From positions 62,001 through 126,000 of IMG/VR virus record IMGVR_UViG_3300038441_001119: a stretch of DNA of 64,000 nucleotides; one strand, 5' to 3'. Position numbers and translations under genes: made by a program. The notes below the pieces were generated by a model. The model was not told the DNA's origin, did not search any database, and saw only the letters and a list, made by a program, of their open reading frames with translations. Of the stretch, positions 7,677 to 14,220 are shown in pieces. Every line of letters begins with the position of its first letter. Position 1 is the stretch's first letter. The stretch comes from a virus.

Positions 7677-8059
7677 TTTTCGGATAGAGTGAGGATGAGT
7701 GCTATGGTGATTTGACGTGGAGATGCAGAAAACGGATACAGGTCAGCTTGCATGGCTCCGGATTCTCGCTGCACCTTTTCAAGGTTTTCAGCGAATAGCT
7801 TTACCTTGTTCGGAAAGACCGATTTGTATGCCTCCATAGCGGGGTCATAGAAATCACTCGCACAAGGTGGGTGAGACGGATATCTCTCCACCGGCAGATG
7901 CTTGAACCGATCATGCTTCCATGCCTTTTCCTTCATGTCGCCTATGGGACCGAGATCATCGCACAGAGATCGCTCCACTTGAGTCCACCCGGTTTTCAAT
8001 GCGAGGATTGAATTGAGGTTGTGGTTTGGTTGCTTGTTCAGGTATTCAATGGTGTACAT
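7673..8059 (-). CDS. Hypothetical protein, 128 aa
   Basis: Start chosen at the ATG at 8059 (MYTIEYLNKQ). The frame continues upstream to a GTG at 8227, but that extension reads through a perfect 12-bp terminator hairpin and is therefore unlikely. Soluble, with a WTQVERSLCDDLGP segment and a helical C-terminal half. Function unknown. Confidence 0.55.
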   Translation of the reverse strand: MYTIEYLNKQPNHNLNSILALKTGWTQVERSLCDDLGPIGDMKEKAWKHDRFKHLPVERYPSHPPCASDFYDPAMEAYKSVFPNKVKLFAENLEKVQRESGAMQADLYPFSASPRQITIALILTLSEK

Positions 8060-8080
8060 AAAAAGATAAAAATGAGGTAA

Positions 8081-8108
8081 GTTCGGGGGTAGACAGCTAC
8101 CCCCGAAC
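8081..8108 (-). terminator. Strong hairpin terminator
   Basis: Perfect 12-bp stem GTTCGGGGGTAG/CTACCCCCGAAC with a 4-base loop. T-rich tracts flank it on both strands (GTTCGGGG...CTTTTT on plus, CATTTTTATC on minus). It separates the 8291 gene from the 7673 gene. Confidence 0.8.
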
Positions 8109-8290
8109 TTTTTCACACACGCACAGTGGGAGTTAACCCGAAGATGCAGTTGCGCAGGTTCTAGCAGGCGACGACGTAACATTGACGGCCCCGACCTAAG
8201 AACTTGTCCTATCAATTTTTTCGACACAAGTTCAGCGACATCGCCCTCCCCTCACGGAACGACAATAGCGCCTACCTGCTGGCCGGATAG

Positions 8291-8440
8291 TTAGCGATCC
8301 ATTTTAACCTGTGGATACAGGAAGGCTGTACTTGGAACCCATTTGCGCAAAGGTTCCAAGTAGTCGTCAGCGCATACGTAGTAATGCCGTCTGTTCGTAC
8401 ACCACTGCAGTGTCGGAACTATACACGATATTAGAGCCAT
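8291..8440 (-). CDS. Small protein, 49 aa
   Basis: Start at the ATG at 8440 (MALISCIVPTLQWC), 90 bases downstream of a promoter-like motif. Two cysteines, several aromatic residues and a basic end (QVKMDR). The longer in-frame version has an unconvincing Pro/Arg-rich N-terminus. The 180 bases between this stop and the 8081 hairpin hold no gene I trust. Function unknown. Confidence 0.45.
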   Translation of the reverse strand: MALISCIVPTLQWCTNRRHYYVCADDYLEPLRKWVPSTAFLYPQVKMDR

Positions 8441-8528
8441 TGACCCGGGTTCATCGGTATTGGGCGGAGGTGCCGAGCGGGATGCTGGGCGGAAAGGAAA
8501 GTGACGACACACCTTCCTGGCTCATTAA

Positions 8529-8538
8529 TATATAGCAC
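8529..8538 (-). promoter_or_regulatory. Promoter-like motif GTGCTATATA
   Basis: Minus-strand GGTGCTATATATTAATGAGC. The GTGCTATATA core recurs at several other intergenic sites, and the downstream TAATGAGC repeats at 36848. A palindrome GCACTGCGGTGC lies just upstream. Would drive the 8291 gene. No clear -35 element. Confidence 0.5.
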
Positions 8539-8576
8539 CGCAGTGCTTATATTTGCTTGGTGTGTATTAGGTAAAA

Positions 8577-8616
8577 AGAAGTACCCACGTCCCCTTGCGG
8601 GGACGAAGGTACTTCT
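8577..8616 (-). terminator. Rho-independent terminator after the lipoprotein gene
   Basis: Long two-part stem (AGAAGTACC/GGTACTTCT and CGTCCCC/GGGGACG around a TTGC loop) with TTTTT following on the minus strand. Confidence 0.85.
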
Positions 8617-8645
8617 CTCCATGGATGTTGACTGATACCCGGAAA

Positions 8646-8855
8646 TTAACGGCGGTCGTAGTTGCGAGGAGGCAGTTCAGCCTCGTGGCGGACGGCGTCG
8701 ACGAATTCGCGTTCTTTCTTCTCGCGATATTCCTCACGGCGTTCACGTTCGCGGTCGACGACTTTCTCTTCCTCCGTACGTGGGTCGCACGAGCTGAGGG
8801 CGAGGGCAGTGGAAGCAGCTGCAACGAGCAGCATGATATGTTTGTTCAGTTTCAT
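8646..8855 (-). CDS. Small lipoprotein
   Basis: 69 residues with a signal peptide of 22 residues ending in a lipobox, ALSS-Cys23 (MKLNKHIMLLVAAASTALAL then SSC). The mature part is almost entirely charged (Glu/Arg/Lys), probably one long helix. It sits alone between its own promoter-like motif and a terminator, so it may be expressed independently. Small phage lipoproteins often act in superinfection exclusion or as Rz1-type spanins; the charged, proline-poor sequence does not look like Rz1. Role unknown. Confidence 0.7.
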   Translation of the reverse strand: MKLNKHIMLLVAAASTALALSSCDPRTEEEKVVDRERERREEYREKKEREFVDAVRHEAELPPRNYDRR

Positions 8856-8880
8856 CTGGTTTGGTGGGGTTGTTGGTTAA

Positions 8881-8889
8881 CTATAGCAC
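8881..8889 (-). promoter_or_regulatory. Promoter-like motif GTGCTATAG
   Basis: Minus-strand CCGTGCTATAGTTAACC, matching the recurring G-T-G-C-TATA core, 26 bases before the lipoprotein start. Weaker than the full TATATA versions. Confidence 0.4.
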
Positions 8890-8923
8890 GGAAAGCTTGG
8901 GTGGAGTTTCACCACCCTCTTGG

Positions 8924-9115
8924 TCAGGGGAAATCACCGTCGCCTCCACAGGAGGGACATTTGAAGTTACCCTTCCATCCGGTCCCGTTACAGGACTGGC
9001 ATTTGAACGCCGTATCGTGGCGGTGAGACGGATCCTGTTTTGGCTCAGGACTTACCGTTAGGGCGGCGGCTACCGACAGTGCGGCAACCGCGAACAATGC
9101 GATGTATCGTTTCAT
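8924..9115 (-). CDS. Exported DnaJ-type zinc-finger protein
   Basis: 63 residues from the ATG at 9115, which lies between the tRNA gene and a poor upstream extension that would run through that tRNA. Signal peptide or membrane anchor at 3-21 (IALFAVAALSVAAAL). The rest carries the two CxxCxGxG repeats of the DnaJ cysteine-rich domain: CQSCNGTG at 39-46 and CPSCGGDG at 53-60. A secreted or membrane-anchored zinc knuckle could bind unfolded protein or act in redox chemistry; role unknown. Confidence 0.65.
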   Translation of the reverse strand: MKRYIALFAVAALSVAAALTVSPEPKQDPSHRHDTAFKCQSCNGTGWKGNFKCPSCGGDGDFP

Positions 9116-9123
9116 AGGAAAGA

Positions 9124-9199
9124 TGGCGCGGAGAGATGGAATCGAACCACCGACTGGCGCAGTTTTCACCACGCAGCTCTACCACTGAGCTACCTCCGC
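9124..9199 (-). tRNA. tRNA-Phe-like (anticodon GAA) with an 8-base anticodon loop
   Basis: 76 nt with encoded CCA. Acceptor GCGGAGG/TCTCCGC, D-arm GCTC-AGTGGTA-GAGC, T-arm GGTGG-TTCGATT-CCATC. The anticodon stem GCGTG/TGCGC uses two wobble pairs and leaves eight loop bases, GTGAAAAC. U33 precedes GAA, so Phe is the best reading. The loop expansion repeats what is seen in the tRNAs at 3697 and 9214. Confidence 0.75.
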
Positions 9200-9213
9200 G
9201 TTCTCTGGGAAAA

Positions 9214-9291
9214 TGGTACGAGGAGATGGATTTGAACCACCGACCCCCAGCGCCAAAATGCTGGTGCTCTACCGGACTGAGCTATCCTCGA
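9214..9291 (-). tRNA. tRNA of uncertain identity with an 8-base anticodon loop
   Basis: 78 nt with encoded CCA. Acceptor TCGAGGA/TCCTCGT pairs except for the terminal 1-72 U-U. D-arm GCTC-AGTCCGGTA-GAGC, T-arm GGTGG-TTCAAAT-CCATC. Anticodon stem CCAGC/GCTGG is perfect and encloses eight bases, ATTTTGGC. Read from the 5' side the anticodon is UUU (Lys); shifted by one it is UUG (Gln), and a UGG (Pro) reading would leave only one base after the anticodon. Isotype not decided. Confidence 0.7.
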
Positions 9292-9296
9292 ATTTT

Positions 9297-9324
9297 GGTA
9301 CCCGCTGTTCCAGCAACGGGTACC
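9297..9324 (-). other. Hairpin between tmRNA and tRNA
   Basis: Perfect 8-bp inverted repeat GGTACCCG/CGGGTACC with a 12-base loop. No U-tract. It probably separates or helps process the tmRNA and tRNA precursors. Confidence 0.5.
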
Positions 9325-9395
9325 ATGGTTGGTTTACCGTAAACAAATAGGTCACGAATGACCAGCAGACAATCCCTTGCGGGAAAGTGGGAGAA

Positions 9396-9856
9396 TGGTG
9401 TAGGCGAGGGGAGTCGAACCCCTGTCCGCCACCAGTTCAGACAAACAGTTTACAAGCTTAGGGATTGCTCCCGGTTTCGTCCTTTCCCTTACGGGCAATC
9501 TGCGGTGCGTTACAGTTGGACACACGTATTGCTACGCTGCTGCCTCCACACCAATCCTTACCCTACCGCTCATCACTAAGAGTAGGCCCCGATTAGGTCT
9601 GGGGATCTATCCACTAATGTAGCCACGGATCGTGGACATGTCAGGCGTTACCGCACTGACTTCCGGGCCGTTGTTCCGTTTACTGCGGATTAGGCAGCGA
9701 GGGCGACGACTTCTTTCGAAGCGTTGCGACCACGGAAGGAAACGATGTTGTCGTTGCCAGTTGTTGTTTTTTGAAAGGCTTTTATGGAGGCCAACCTTAT
9801 CATTCCTCCGCCTGTGTGTTTATCATCATCGATGACGTCGAAACCAGAACGCCCAC
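9396..9856 (-). ncRNA. ssrA: Transfer-messenger RNA (tmRNA)
   Basis: 461 nt. The 5' end GTGGGCG pairs over seven positions with CGCCTAC before ACCA at the 3' end, forming the tRNA-like acceptor; CCA is encoded. The conserved 5' block GTTCTGGTTTCGACGTC and the T-arm GGACAGGGGTTCGACTCCCC are diagnostic. The tag frame most likely resumes at GGC and encodes 22 residues, GNDNIVSF then RGRNASKEVVALAA, followed by TAA. The ALAA end is the usual ClpXP-type degron, and GNDN aligns with the ANDEN start of the E. coli tag. It rescues stalled ribosomes and tags nascent chains. An open reading frame overlaps it but is not a gene. Confidence 0.93.
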
Positions 9857-9867
9857 TGGAAAATGGT

Positions 9868-9884
9868 GGGGGCATTGCACCCCC
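9868..9884 (-). terminator. Short G/C hairpin before the tmRNA
   Basis: GGGGG-cattgca-CCCCC, about 7 bases after the stop at 9892 and followed on the minus strand by ACCATTTTCC. Likely ends the upstream coding transcript just before the tmRNA 5' end at 9856. Confidence 0.5.
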
Positions 9885-9891
9885 GAAGTTT

Positions 9892-10242
9892 TTACGCAGG
9901 CTGAGGCTCCGGTCCCGAAGGAGTCGGTTGCTCAGCCGCTGCTGCCGCTTGCTTTTTCTGCAAGTCGGCGATCTCACGCTGTTTGGCACGTTCGGCCTTC
10001 TTGAGGGAACGCTCGGTGCGCCATGCGTCGTGACGTTCCCGAAGGAATGCCTCGGCGCTTGCGGCCTTCACTTGTGCTTTCTCCTCCAGAACTTCAGCGC
10101 CCTCAAGCGCGGAAGAAACGGCGGCGTCGATAAACGTAGTTGCGGCCTTGCTGAGCGCCAGAGGCGCGATGCAGAGCATGGCAACGCTTTGGCCCACGCG
10201 GAATGCGGAAGCCGAAACAACAGAGGTTGCATAGTTTTTCAT
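9892..10242 (-). CDS. Ala-rich helical protein, 116 aa
   Basis: Start at the ATG at 10242 (MKNYATSVVSAS), 51 bases after a promoter-like motif. An N-terminal Ala/Val segment of moderate hydrophobicity is followed by a long charged helix (KAERAKQREIADLQKKQ) predicted to form a coiled coil, and a Pro-rich end. Function unknown. Confidence 0.6.
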   Translation of the reverse strand: MKNYATSVVSASAFRVGQSVAMLCIAPLALSKAATTFIDAAVSSALEGAEVLEEKAQVKAASAEAFLRERHDAWRTERSLKKAERAKQREIADLQKKQAAAAAEQPTPSGPEPQPA

Positions 10243-10292
10243 ACGAGTTGGTGGTGCGAGTTGGTTATAAGGGTTAATACTTACCCTCAAAA

Positions 10293-10303
10293 CTACATAA
10301 CAC
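10293..10303 (-). promoter_or_regulatory. Promoter-like motif GTGTTATGTAG
   Basis: Minus-strand CAGGTGTTATGTAGTTTTGAGGG. It matches the 12641 site (GTGTTATATATGTTTGAGAG) in both the core and the TTTGAG block. Would drive the 9892 gene. Confidence 0.45.
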
Positions 10304-10326
10304 CTGTGGGGGTAAAATTGCCACTT

Positions 10327-11016
10327 TTATCCGTAGTTTACCTTTTCCCATTCTAGCCGTGCTTTCAGAGCCGGATCTTCGTCCGGGAAAGGTGCTGTCG
10401 GGAAACAATCCATCATTATCTTCAGTGTGTCCGTATACTCAACAAGCTTCTTGGAGGAAGGAAAGCCTGAGAGGTTGTTGATTAGATCACCAATTTTCCC
10501 GAATACCGCGAAACCGTTTTCCATAATCCTGCGCCGGTAATCATCCAGCGTAGCACTATGATCCAGTTTCGACAAACGGATGATAGCAGCAACAGCAGCA
10601 GGCGGGAAGCCAACGTCCAACAGGTCGGTGGCTCTTACCTTTCTGCTCTTATACATTCCATCCTCCATTGTATCATGGCCTACAGCAGTCGCCATTGAGA
10701 TGACACGATAATTGTAAGGCATTGCCGAGACTTGGTCGTGTGTCCAACGCAGTATCCCTAAGGGATGCGCGATAAACGGTGTGACCTTGTCTTTCCGGAC
10801 CTGCCCGTCGTGCACCTTGATGGCGAAGTCGATCAGGGGGATCATATCTGGATGGGCCTTGATGATGGCGCGGATATGTCGGAAATGCTGGGGAAGCATA
10901 ACGTTGGTAAGGGGTGTTATGACTCCCTCACCAACGACACGCGCAGGCCCTGCATCACGCACTATCTCGAACCATTCATTCAAACCCATAGGCTCACTGT
11001 CGATTTCACTAGGCAT
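10327..11016 (-). CDS. HD-domain hydrolase of the SpoT/MESH1 type
   Basis: 229 residues. HD-superfamily ligands appear in the order typical of (p)ppGpp hydrolases: H69 in IKVHDGQVRKDK, H84 in PFIAHPLGILRW, H114-D115 in AVGHDTMEDG with E118-D119, and D177 in KIGDLINNLSG. The size suits a stand-alone small alarmone hydrolase (MESH1-like). Such an enzyme would remove ppGpp or a related 3'-phosphorylated nucleotide, preventing stringent shutdown or counteracting alarmone-based abortive defence. The family is clear; the substrate is inference. The start overlaps the TAG stop of the upstream gene. Confidence 0.75.
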   Translation of the reverse strand: MPSEIDSEPMGLNEWFEIVRDAGPARVVGEGVITPLTNVMLPQHFRHIRAIIKAHPDMIPLIDFAIKVHDGQVRKDKVTPFIAHPLGILRWTHDQVSAMPYNYRVISMATAVGHDTMEDGMYKSRKVRATDLLDVGFPPAAVAAIIRLSKLDHSATLDDYRRRIMENGFAVFGKIGDLINNLSGFPSSKKLVEYTDTLKIMMDCFPTAPFPDEDPALKARLEWEKVNYG

Positions 11017-11494
11017 AAATATGTCGTAATATTGGTCGTAATTCCTGCAGGATTTTTCCGTTCAGGTTCTCCCCAACGAAAGTGTTGTCCTTTAGCTGGA
11101 CGCCCCATACCTGCCCTCCTGCGAGACTGTATATGGGACCTGTTGGTAGTTTCTGCAACACTTCAGCAACCGCTGGTTTCTGAGTAAGCTTCAACAAGGT
11201 CGCGTGCAAAAGCAACCGATACCGTAAAACTTCCCAATGCTTTGGATTGGGTATCTTTCTCTCCAGAACTAGTAAGTCCTTACCGCTTGTTGTTTGGGTT
11301 ATTTTATGCAGATCAACTCCCAAGTCAATCTGTCGGGTATTCCCGAGTTCCTGTAAGTATTTTTCGAGCTTTTGATATGTCACCAGATGCAGTGGACATG
11401 CCCATCTCCTGTCGGCGTAGTGAAACACTGAGCCTAAAGGACCGGTGGATACGTTATGCGGCAAAAGGCAACCTCTGTGAATGAGGTTATTCAT
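11009..11494 (-). CDS. Possible degenerate NADAR-like protein
   Basis: 161 residues. The C-terminal half follows the NADAR pattern: LLLHATLLKLTQKPAVAEVLQKL, then GPIYSLAGGQVWGVQ, then FVGENLNGKILQELRP, corresponding to the KF-Q-np...WG...GkNxLGkiLmevR block of YbiA-like proteins. The N-terminal FxxN/S block is not evident, so this is a remote or degraded member. One of the few genes here ending in TAG. If the assignment holds, it is the third NADAR-like gene in the window. Confidence 0.45.
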   Translation of the reverse strand: MNNLIHRGCLLPHNVSTGPLGSVFHYADRRWACPLHLVTYQKLEKYLQELGNTRQIDLGVDLHKITQTTSGKDLLVLERKIPNPKHWEVLRYRLLLHATLLKLTQKPAVAEVLQKLPTGPIYSLAGGQVWGVQLKDNTFVGENLNGKILQELRPILRHIYA

Positions 11495-11672
11495 TGAAAA
11501 TTTTTGATGCGACTTTCACGCTGCACACTCCTGTTTGGGTGTAGCGTATCCTCACCACCAATCGCCGGTGGTTACCATTACCATCTTGGATGCGTCTAAG
11601 AAACGGACGCCCAATCAACTCCACTTGCCTTCTTTTGTTTTTTTTATTTAGAACGTACAACATAGACGTTGT

Positions 11673-11712
11673 GGGGTTGAGCCTACTTAGCTTCGCAGTG
11701 TAGACTCAACCC
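11673..11712 (-). terminator. Hairpin at the end of the 11706 gene
   Basis: GGGTTGAG-c-CTAC paired with GTAG-a-CTCAACCC, overlapping the stop codon. No strong U-tract. The remaining 180 bases up to 11495 contain a T-rich run and a small CCACC/GGTGG hairpin but no gene. Confidence 0.5.
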
Positions 11713-11912
11713 TTTGGTTTGTTCTTATCGGGGACTTCAACAGCGGACTTCCACGGAGAGAATCCTACTATTGCGGCTCCAAGCACACACAGTCCTGCGA
11801 TGGGCAGGGCTGCGGCCAAGATCAGCAATAGGAATCCTATTACGTGGTAGGCGAAGAAGCCGAGTATAACAAGGCCAATCAACGTCACTATCCAAGTGAC
11901 GGCAGTCTTCAT
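11706..11912 (-). CDS. Small membrane protein, two spans
   Basis: 68 residues, almost entirely hydrophobic from 3 to 52, forming two spans (AVTWIVTLIGLVILGFFAY and LLLILAAALPIAGLCVLGAA), then a short basic tail. It follows the 11913 gene directly. Size and topology are compatible with a holin, but no lysin is nearby and function is unknown. Confidence 0.6.
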   Translation of the reverse strand: MKTAVTWIVTLIGLVILGFFAYHVIGFLLLILAAALPIAGLCVLGAAIVGFSPWKSAVEVPDKNKPKG

Positions 11913-12596
11913 TTATTTGCTGGACGACAGGTGTCTGACCAAAGCTTCATTGATTGCTCCGATAAAGCTAGGAGCACCGTGTCCACCTACGTGCTTCCAG
12001 TGCACGTTACGGGAGTTCATAGACTCCGTATCACCGCGTTTCACTTGGTTGCCGACGAGCACCAGCGTGTTAGGGCTGTTGCTGATCTGCTTGATGCGCT
12101 GCGGGGCATTCTCCATTTCGCTGACAACCACTGTACGGTCGGCACTGAAGTGACGTCGGACAGTGTCGTACACGTTATGGTTCGAGCCGATGATGATCAC
12201 CTTCAGCTTTTTCGCTTCCTGTTGCCGTTGGAGTTCCGCAGGCGTCGGAGGCATCAGCTGAAGACTAGGACGTGGAATGTCCGAGATGTCGATACCACAC
12301 TGATCGGCAACCTCACGGAGCCGCTCGCTGTGATTGCGACACAGGGCAAAACGAACCACTTCCTTCAGGTTCTCTTTGGTGCGGTGAAGCTCCTCACGAA
12401 TGTCGTGCTCGGGCATCGCGAAGTCACCGGGAACAGAAGCCAGAACCTTGGCTCCTTTGAATTCAGAAGAATCCACCCACACAAAGCGATCAGCTCCGGG
12501 AATGGCTCTTTCGAATTCCTTGATTTCGTGTGGCCAATAGGGCACACCTGTTTTTGGGAAGGTCTCTTCTTCCGTTGGTGCAGTGGTTACATTCAT
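11913..12596 (-). CDS. Hypothetical protein, 227 aa
   Basis: Start at the ATG at 12596 (MNVTTAPTEEE), because the longer version begins inside the promoter region. A charged N-terminal half is followed by a Rossmann-like C-terminal part (KVIIIGSNHNVYDTVRRHF, NTLVLVGNQVKRGD) resembling the nucleotide- or receiver-like fold of DUF2325-type proteins. First gene after a strong promoter-like motif. Function unknown. Confidence 0.6.
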   Translation of the reverse strand: MNVTTAPTEEETFPKTGVPYWPHEIKEFERAIPGADRFVWVDSSEFKGAKVLASVPGDFAMPEHDIREELHRTKENLKEVVRFALCRNHSERLREVADQCGIDISDIPRPSLQLMPPTPAELQRQQEAKKLKVIIIGSNHNVYDTVRRHFSADRTVVVSEMENAPQRIKQISNSPNTLVLVGNQVKRGDTESMNSRNVHWKHVGGHGAPSFIGAINEALVRHLSSSK

Positions 12597-12640
12597 GGCG
12601 TGGATATGTATGTTCGAGAGAGGTTTAAAACTCTCAAACA

Positions 12641-12650
12641 TATATAACAC
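12641..12650 (-). promoter_or_regulatory. Promoter-like motif GTGTTATATA with 5' hairpin
   Basis: Minus-strand AAGTGTTATATATGTTTGAGAG, followed by GAGAG-ttttaaac-CTCTC, which can form a hairpin close to the presumed transcript 5' end. Same layout as at 19605. Drives the 11913 gene. Confidence 0.55.
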
Positions 12651-12661
12651 TTGCCATAGTC

Positions 12662-13360
12662 TTATTGCTCCTCTTCTGGAAGGAAATCGAGGAACCCCCG
12701 GTACTTCAGAAAGTCACCGGTCTGCTTGAACATAGGCAGGGCTTTTACCACCATTTTACCAATGATGTTACCATTGGAATCCACGAAAGTAGCCTTGTAA
12801 TGGAACGTGGAAAGAGTTTCGCAGCTCAGTTTCCACGCAGCGACATAAGATGTACGGTCTGTTTCGTGGATGAACTGCGTCCAGTTGAAACGAGATGCCT
12901 CGTTGGGGTCAGAAAGTGAAAAGAGTTCACAATAAGCTTTGTTCACTCTAAGGTTGTTACCAATCCGGTCACACTCGAACAAGGGGCTTGGATTGATTTG
13001 GAACTCAAGCAAACGCTCGGCAGCAAAGAACTGGATCTCATCACGCAAAGAAGACCCGCCATTAGGGAAGATCTCCTTTGTGACGCGACTCAACTCATGG
13101 GCCAGATGTTCGGAGTTAGCCTTAAGATTGTTGATGTTCTCCTCAAGAGTATTAATCTTCTTGAGGTTCACGGACAGACTCTTGATGAAGGAAAAGAATG
13201 GTTCTCCAACCTTCTTCTTAAAGTGCACGAGGAACCCTATGACAGCGGCAGCAAAGGTAGGAGCCGTGACAGACCAGAAGATCAAAGTATCCCTGATAGC
13301 ATGCCCTTGTTCAGGAGTGCCCCCGGGAATAGCCGTGAGTAAAAAATGGACAAGAGCCAT
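12662..13360 (-). CDS. Membrane-anchored PAS-domain protein
   Basis: 232 residues. One membrane span at about 24-47, a coiled-coil linker at 60-98 (LKKINTLEENINNLKANSE), then a PAS fold at about 122-222 (ECDRIGNNLRVNKAYCELF, then TQFIHETDRTSYV, FVDSNGNIIGKMVVKALPM). PAS domains sense small ligands, redox state or light. No kinase or output domain follows, so signalling would need a partner. A PAS sensor is unusual in a phage. It is followed by the promoter for the 11913 gene. Confidence 0.65.
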   Translation of the reverse strand: MALVHFLLTAIPGGTPEQGHAIRDTLIFWSVTAPTFAAAVIGFLVHFKKKVGEPFFSFIKSLSVNLKKINTLEENINNLKANSEHLAHELSRVTKEIFPNGGSSLRDEIQFFAAERLLEFQINPSPLFECDRIGNNLRVNKAYCELFSLSDPNEASRFNWTQFIHETDRTSYVAAWKLSCETLSTFHYKATFVDSNGNIIGKMVVKALPMFKQTGDFLKYRGFLDFLPEEEQ

Positions 13361-13400
13361 GTCGAAAGTATATTGTATTTTACACTTGTCTGATATAAAA

Positions 13401-13433
13401 AAATGGACCCACTGTATTAAAGCAGGTCCATTT
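13401..13433 (-). terminator. Rho-independent terminator
   Basis: Perfect 9-bp stem AAATGGACC/GGTCCATTT; on the minus strand it runs into TTTTTTTATATC. Ends the unit containing the two tagged genes at 13450 and 14220. Confidence 0.85.
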
Positions 13434-13449
13434 GGTTAAAGCCTAGAAA

Positions 13450-14220
13450 TCAAACAAACTCCCAGTCCGTGACATCCTCTTCCCTTACAGGCGCTGCAGG
13501 TTTAGCGGATGATTTCCTTTCTTCCTTCACGCGGTCTTGCGGAGGAATGTACGGTTCAGGCATCCTGATTGTACGCTTGTTTGCCGCAGCATTGTAAGGC
13601 GTGTAACCAACGTCGGTCCAGTCGATCAAAGACTGCACAAAGCCTGTGACCCTGCGGGAGATGACACGCCACTTGAAAACAGGAACAGCACTTCTGCAAT
13701 ATCCAGCTAGTTCGGCGGAAGCTCTCGTGAAGATAGCTTCGGCGTGTCGTAGGGCACCGGCATCGTCATCAGCGTTGAACCATACTTGTTGTTCCCTTAG
13801 GTCACAAGTCCATCGACCTCCCTTACCTGCGAAACCGGTGTCATCATGGAAGATATCCTTGGCATAGATAGTAAGCAGATCATAGCGACCCAGTCCGAAC
13901 GAGTAACTTCCGAACTGAATGTGGTCCATATAAGAGGATCTCACATGAGTGCGCGTGAAACTCGCATTATTGACGGCCATCCCTCTCCATAATCTCGGGA
14001 ATGGATAAGTAAGTGAGGTTGGTAGCGGATACTGCTTGTCCTCCTCACTTACGCGTAGAAAGTCCAAGATATCGAAGTTGTTGGTTGTCGCTGCACCTCC
14101 GATAACGTAATTATATTTGATACTGTAATTCCCGCCGGTAGCGTACAGAAACGTAGCTCGCAGGGATATGGTGAAGCCACAAGAAGCAACAACTGTGGTG
14201 ACAAAGTTTATTGGTTGCAT
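13450..14220 (-). CDS. Hypothetical protein, 256 aa, with variant C-terminal tag
   Basis: Beta-rich protein with many aromatic residues and few charges, plausible as a virion or surface protein. It ends PVREEDVTDWEFV, a divergent form of the shared motif (acidic residues, aromatic, any, Phe, Val). Its start overlaps the TAA of the tagged gene upstream. No family recognised. Confidence 0.65.
   Translation of the reverse strand: MQPINFVTTVVASCGFTISLRATFLYATGGNYSIKYNYVIGGAATTNNFDILDFLRVSEEDKQYPLPTSLTYPFPRLWRGMAVNNASFTRTHVRSSYMDHIQFGSYSFGLGRYDLLTIYAKDIFHDDTGFAGKGGRWTCDLREQQVWFNADDDAGALRHAEAIFTRASAELAGYCRSAVPVFKWRVISRRVTGFVQSLIDWTDVGYTPYNAAANKRTIRMPEPYIPPQDRVKEERKSSAKPAAPVREEDVTDWEFV

Noticed and set aside
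8060-8227. Upstream extension of the 7673 gene from a GTG at 8227
   Set aside because: It would translate through a perfect 12-bp terminator hairpin (8081-8108) and gives an Arg/Leu-rich low-quality sequence.
9690-9989. A 99-aa frame ending in ALAA
   Set aside because: The last part is the tmRNA tag frame; upstream of the resume codon it is tmRNA 5' domain and intergenic sequence, not a gene.
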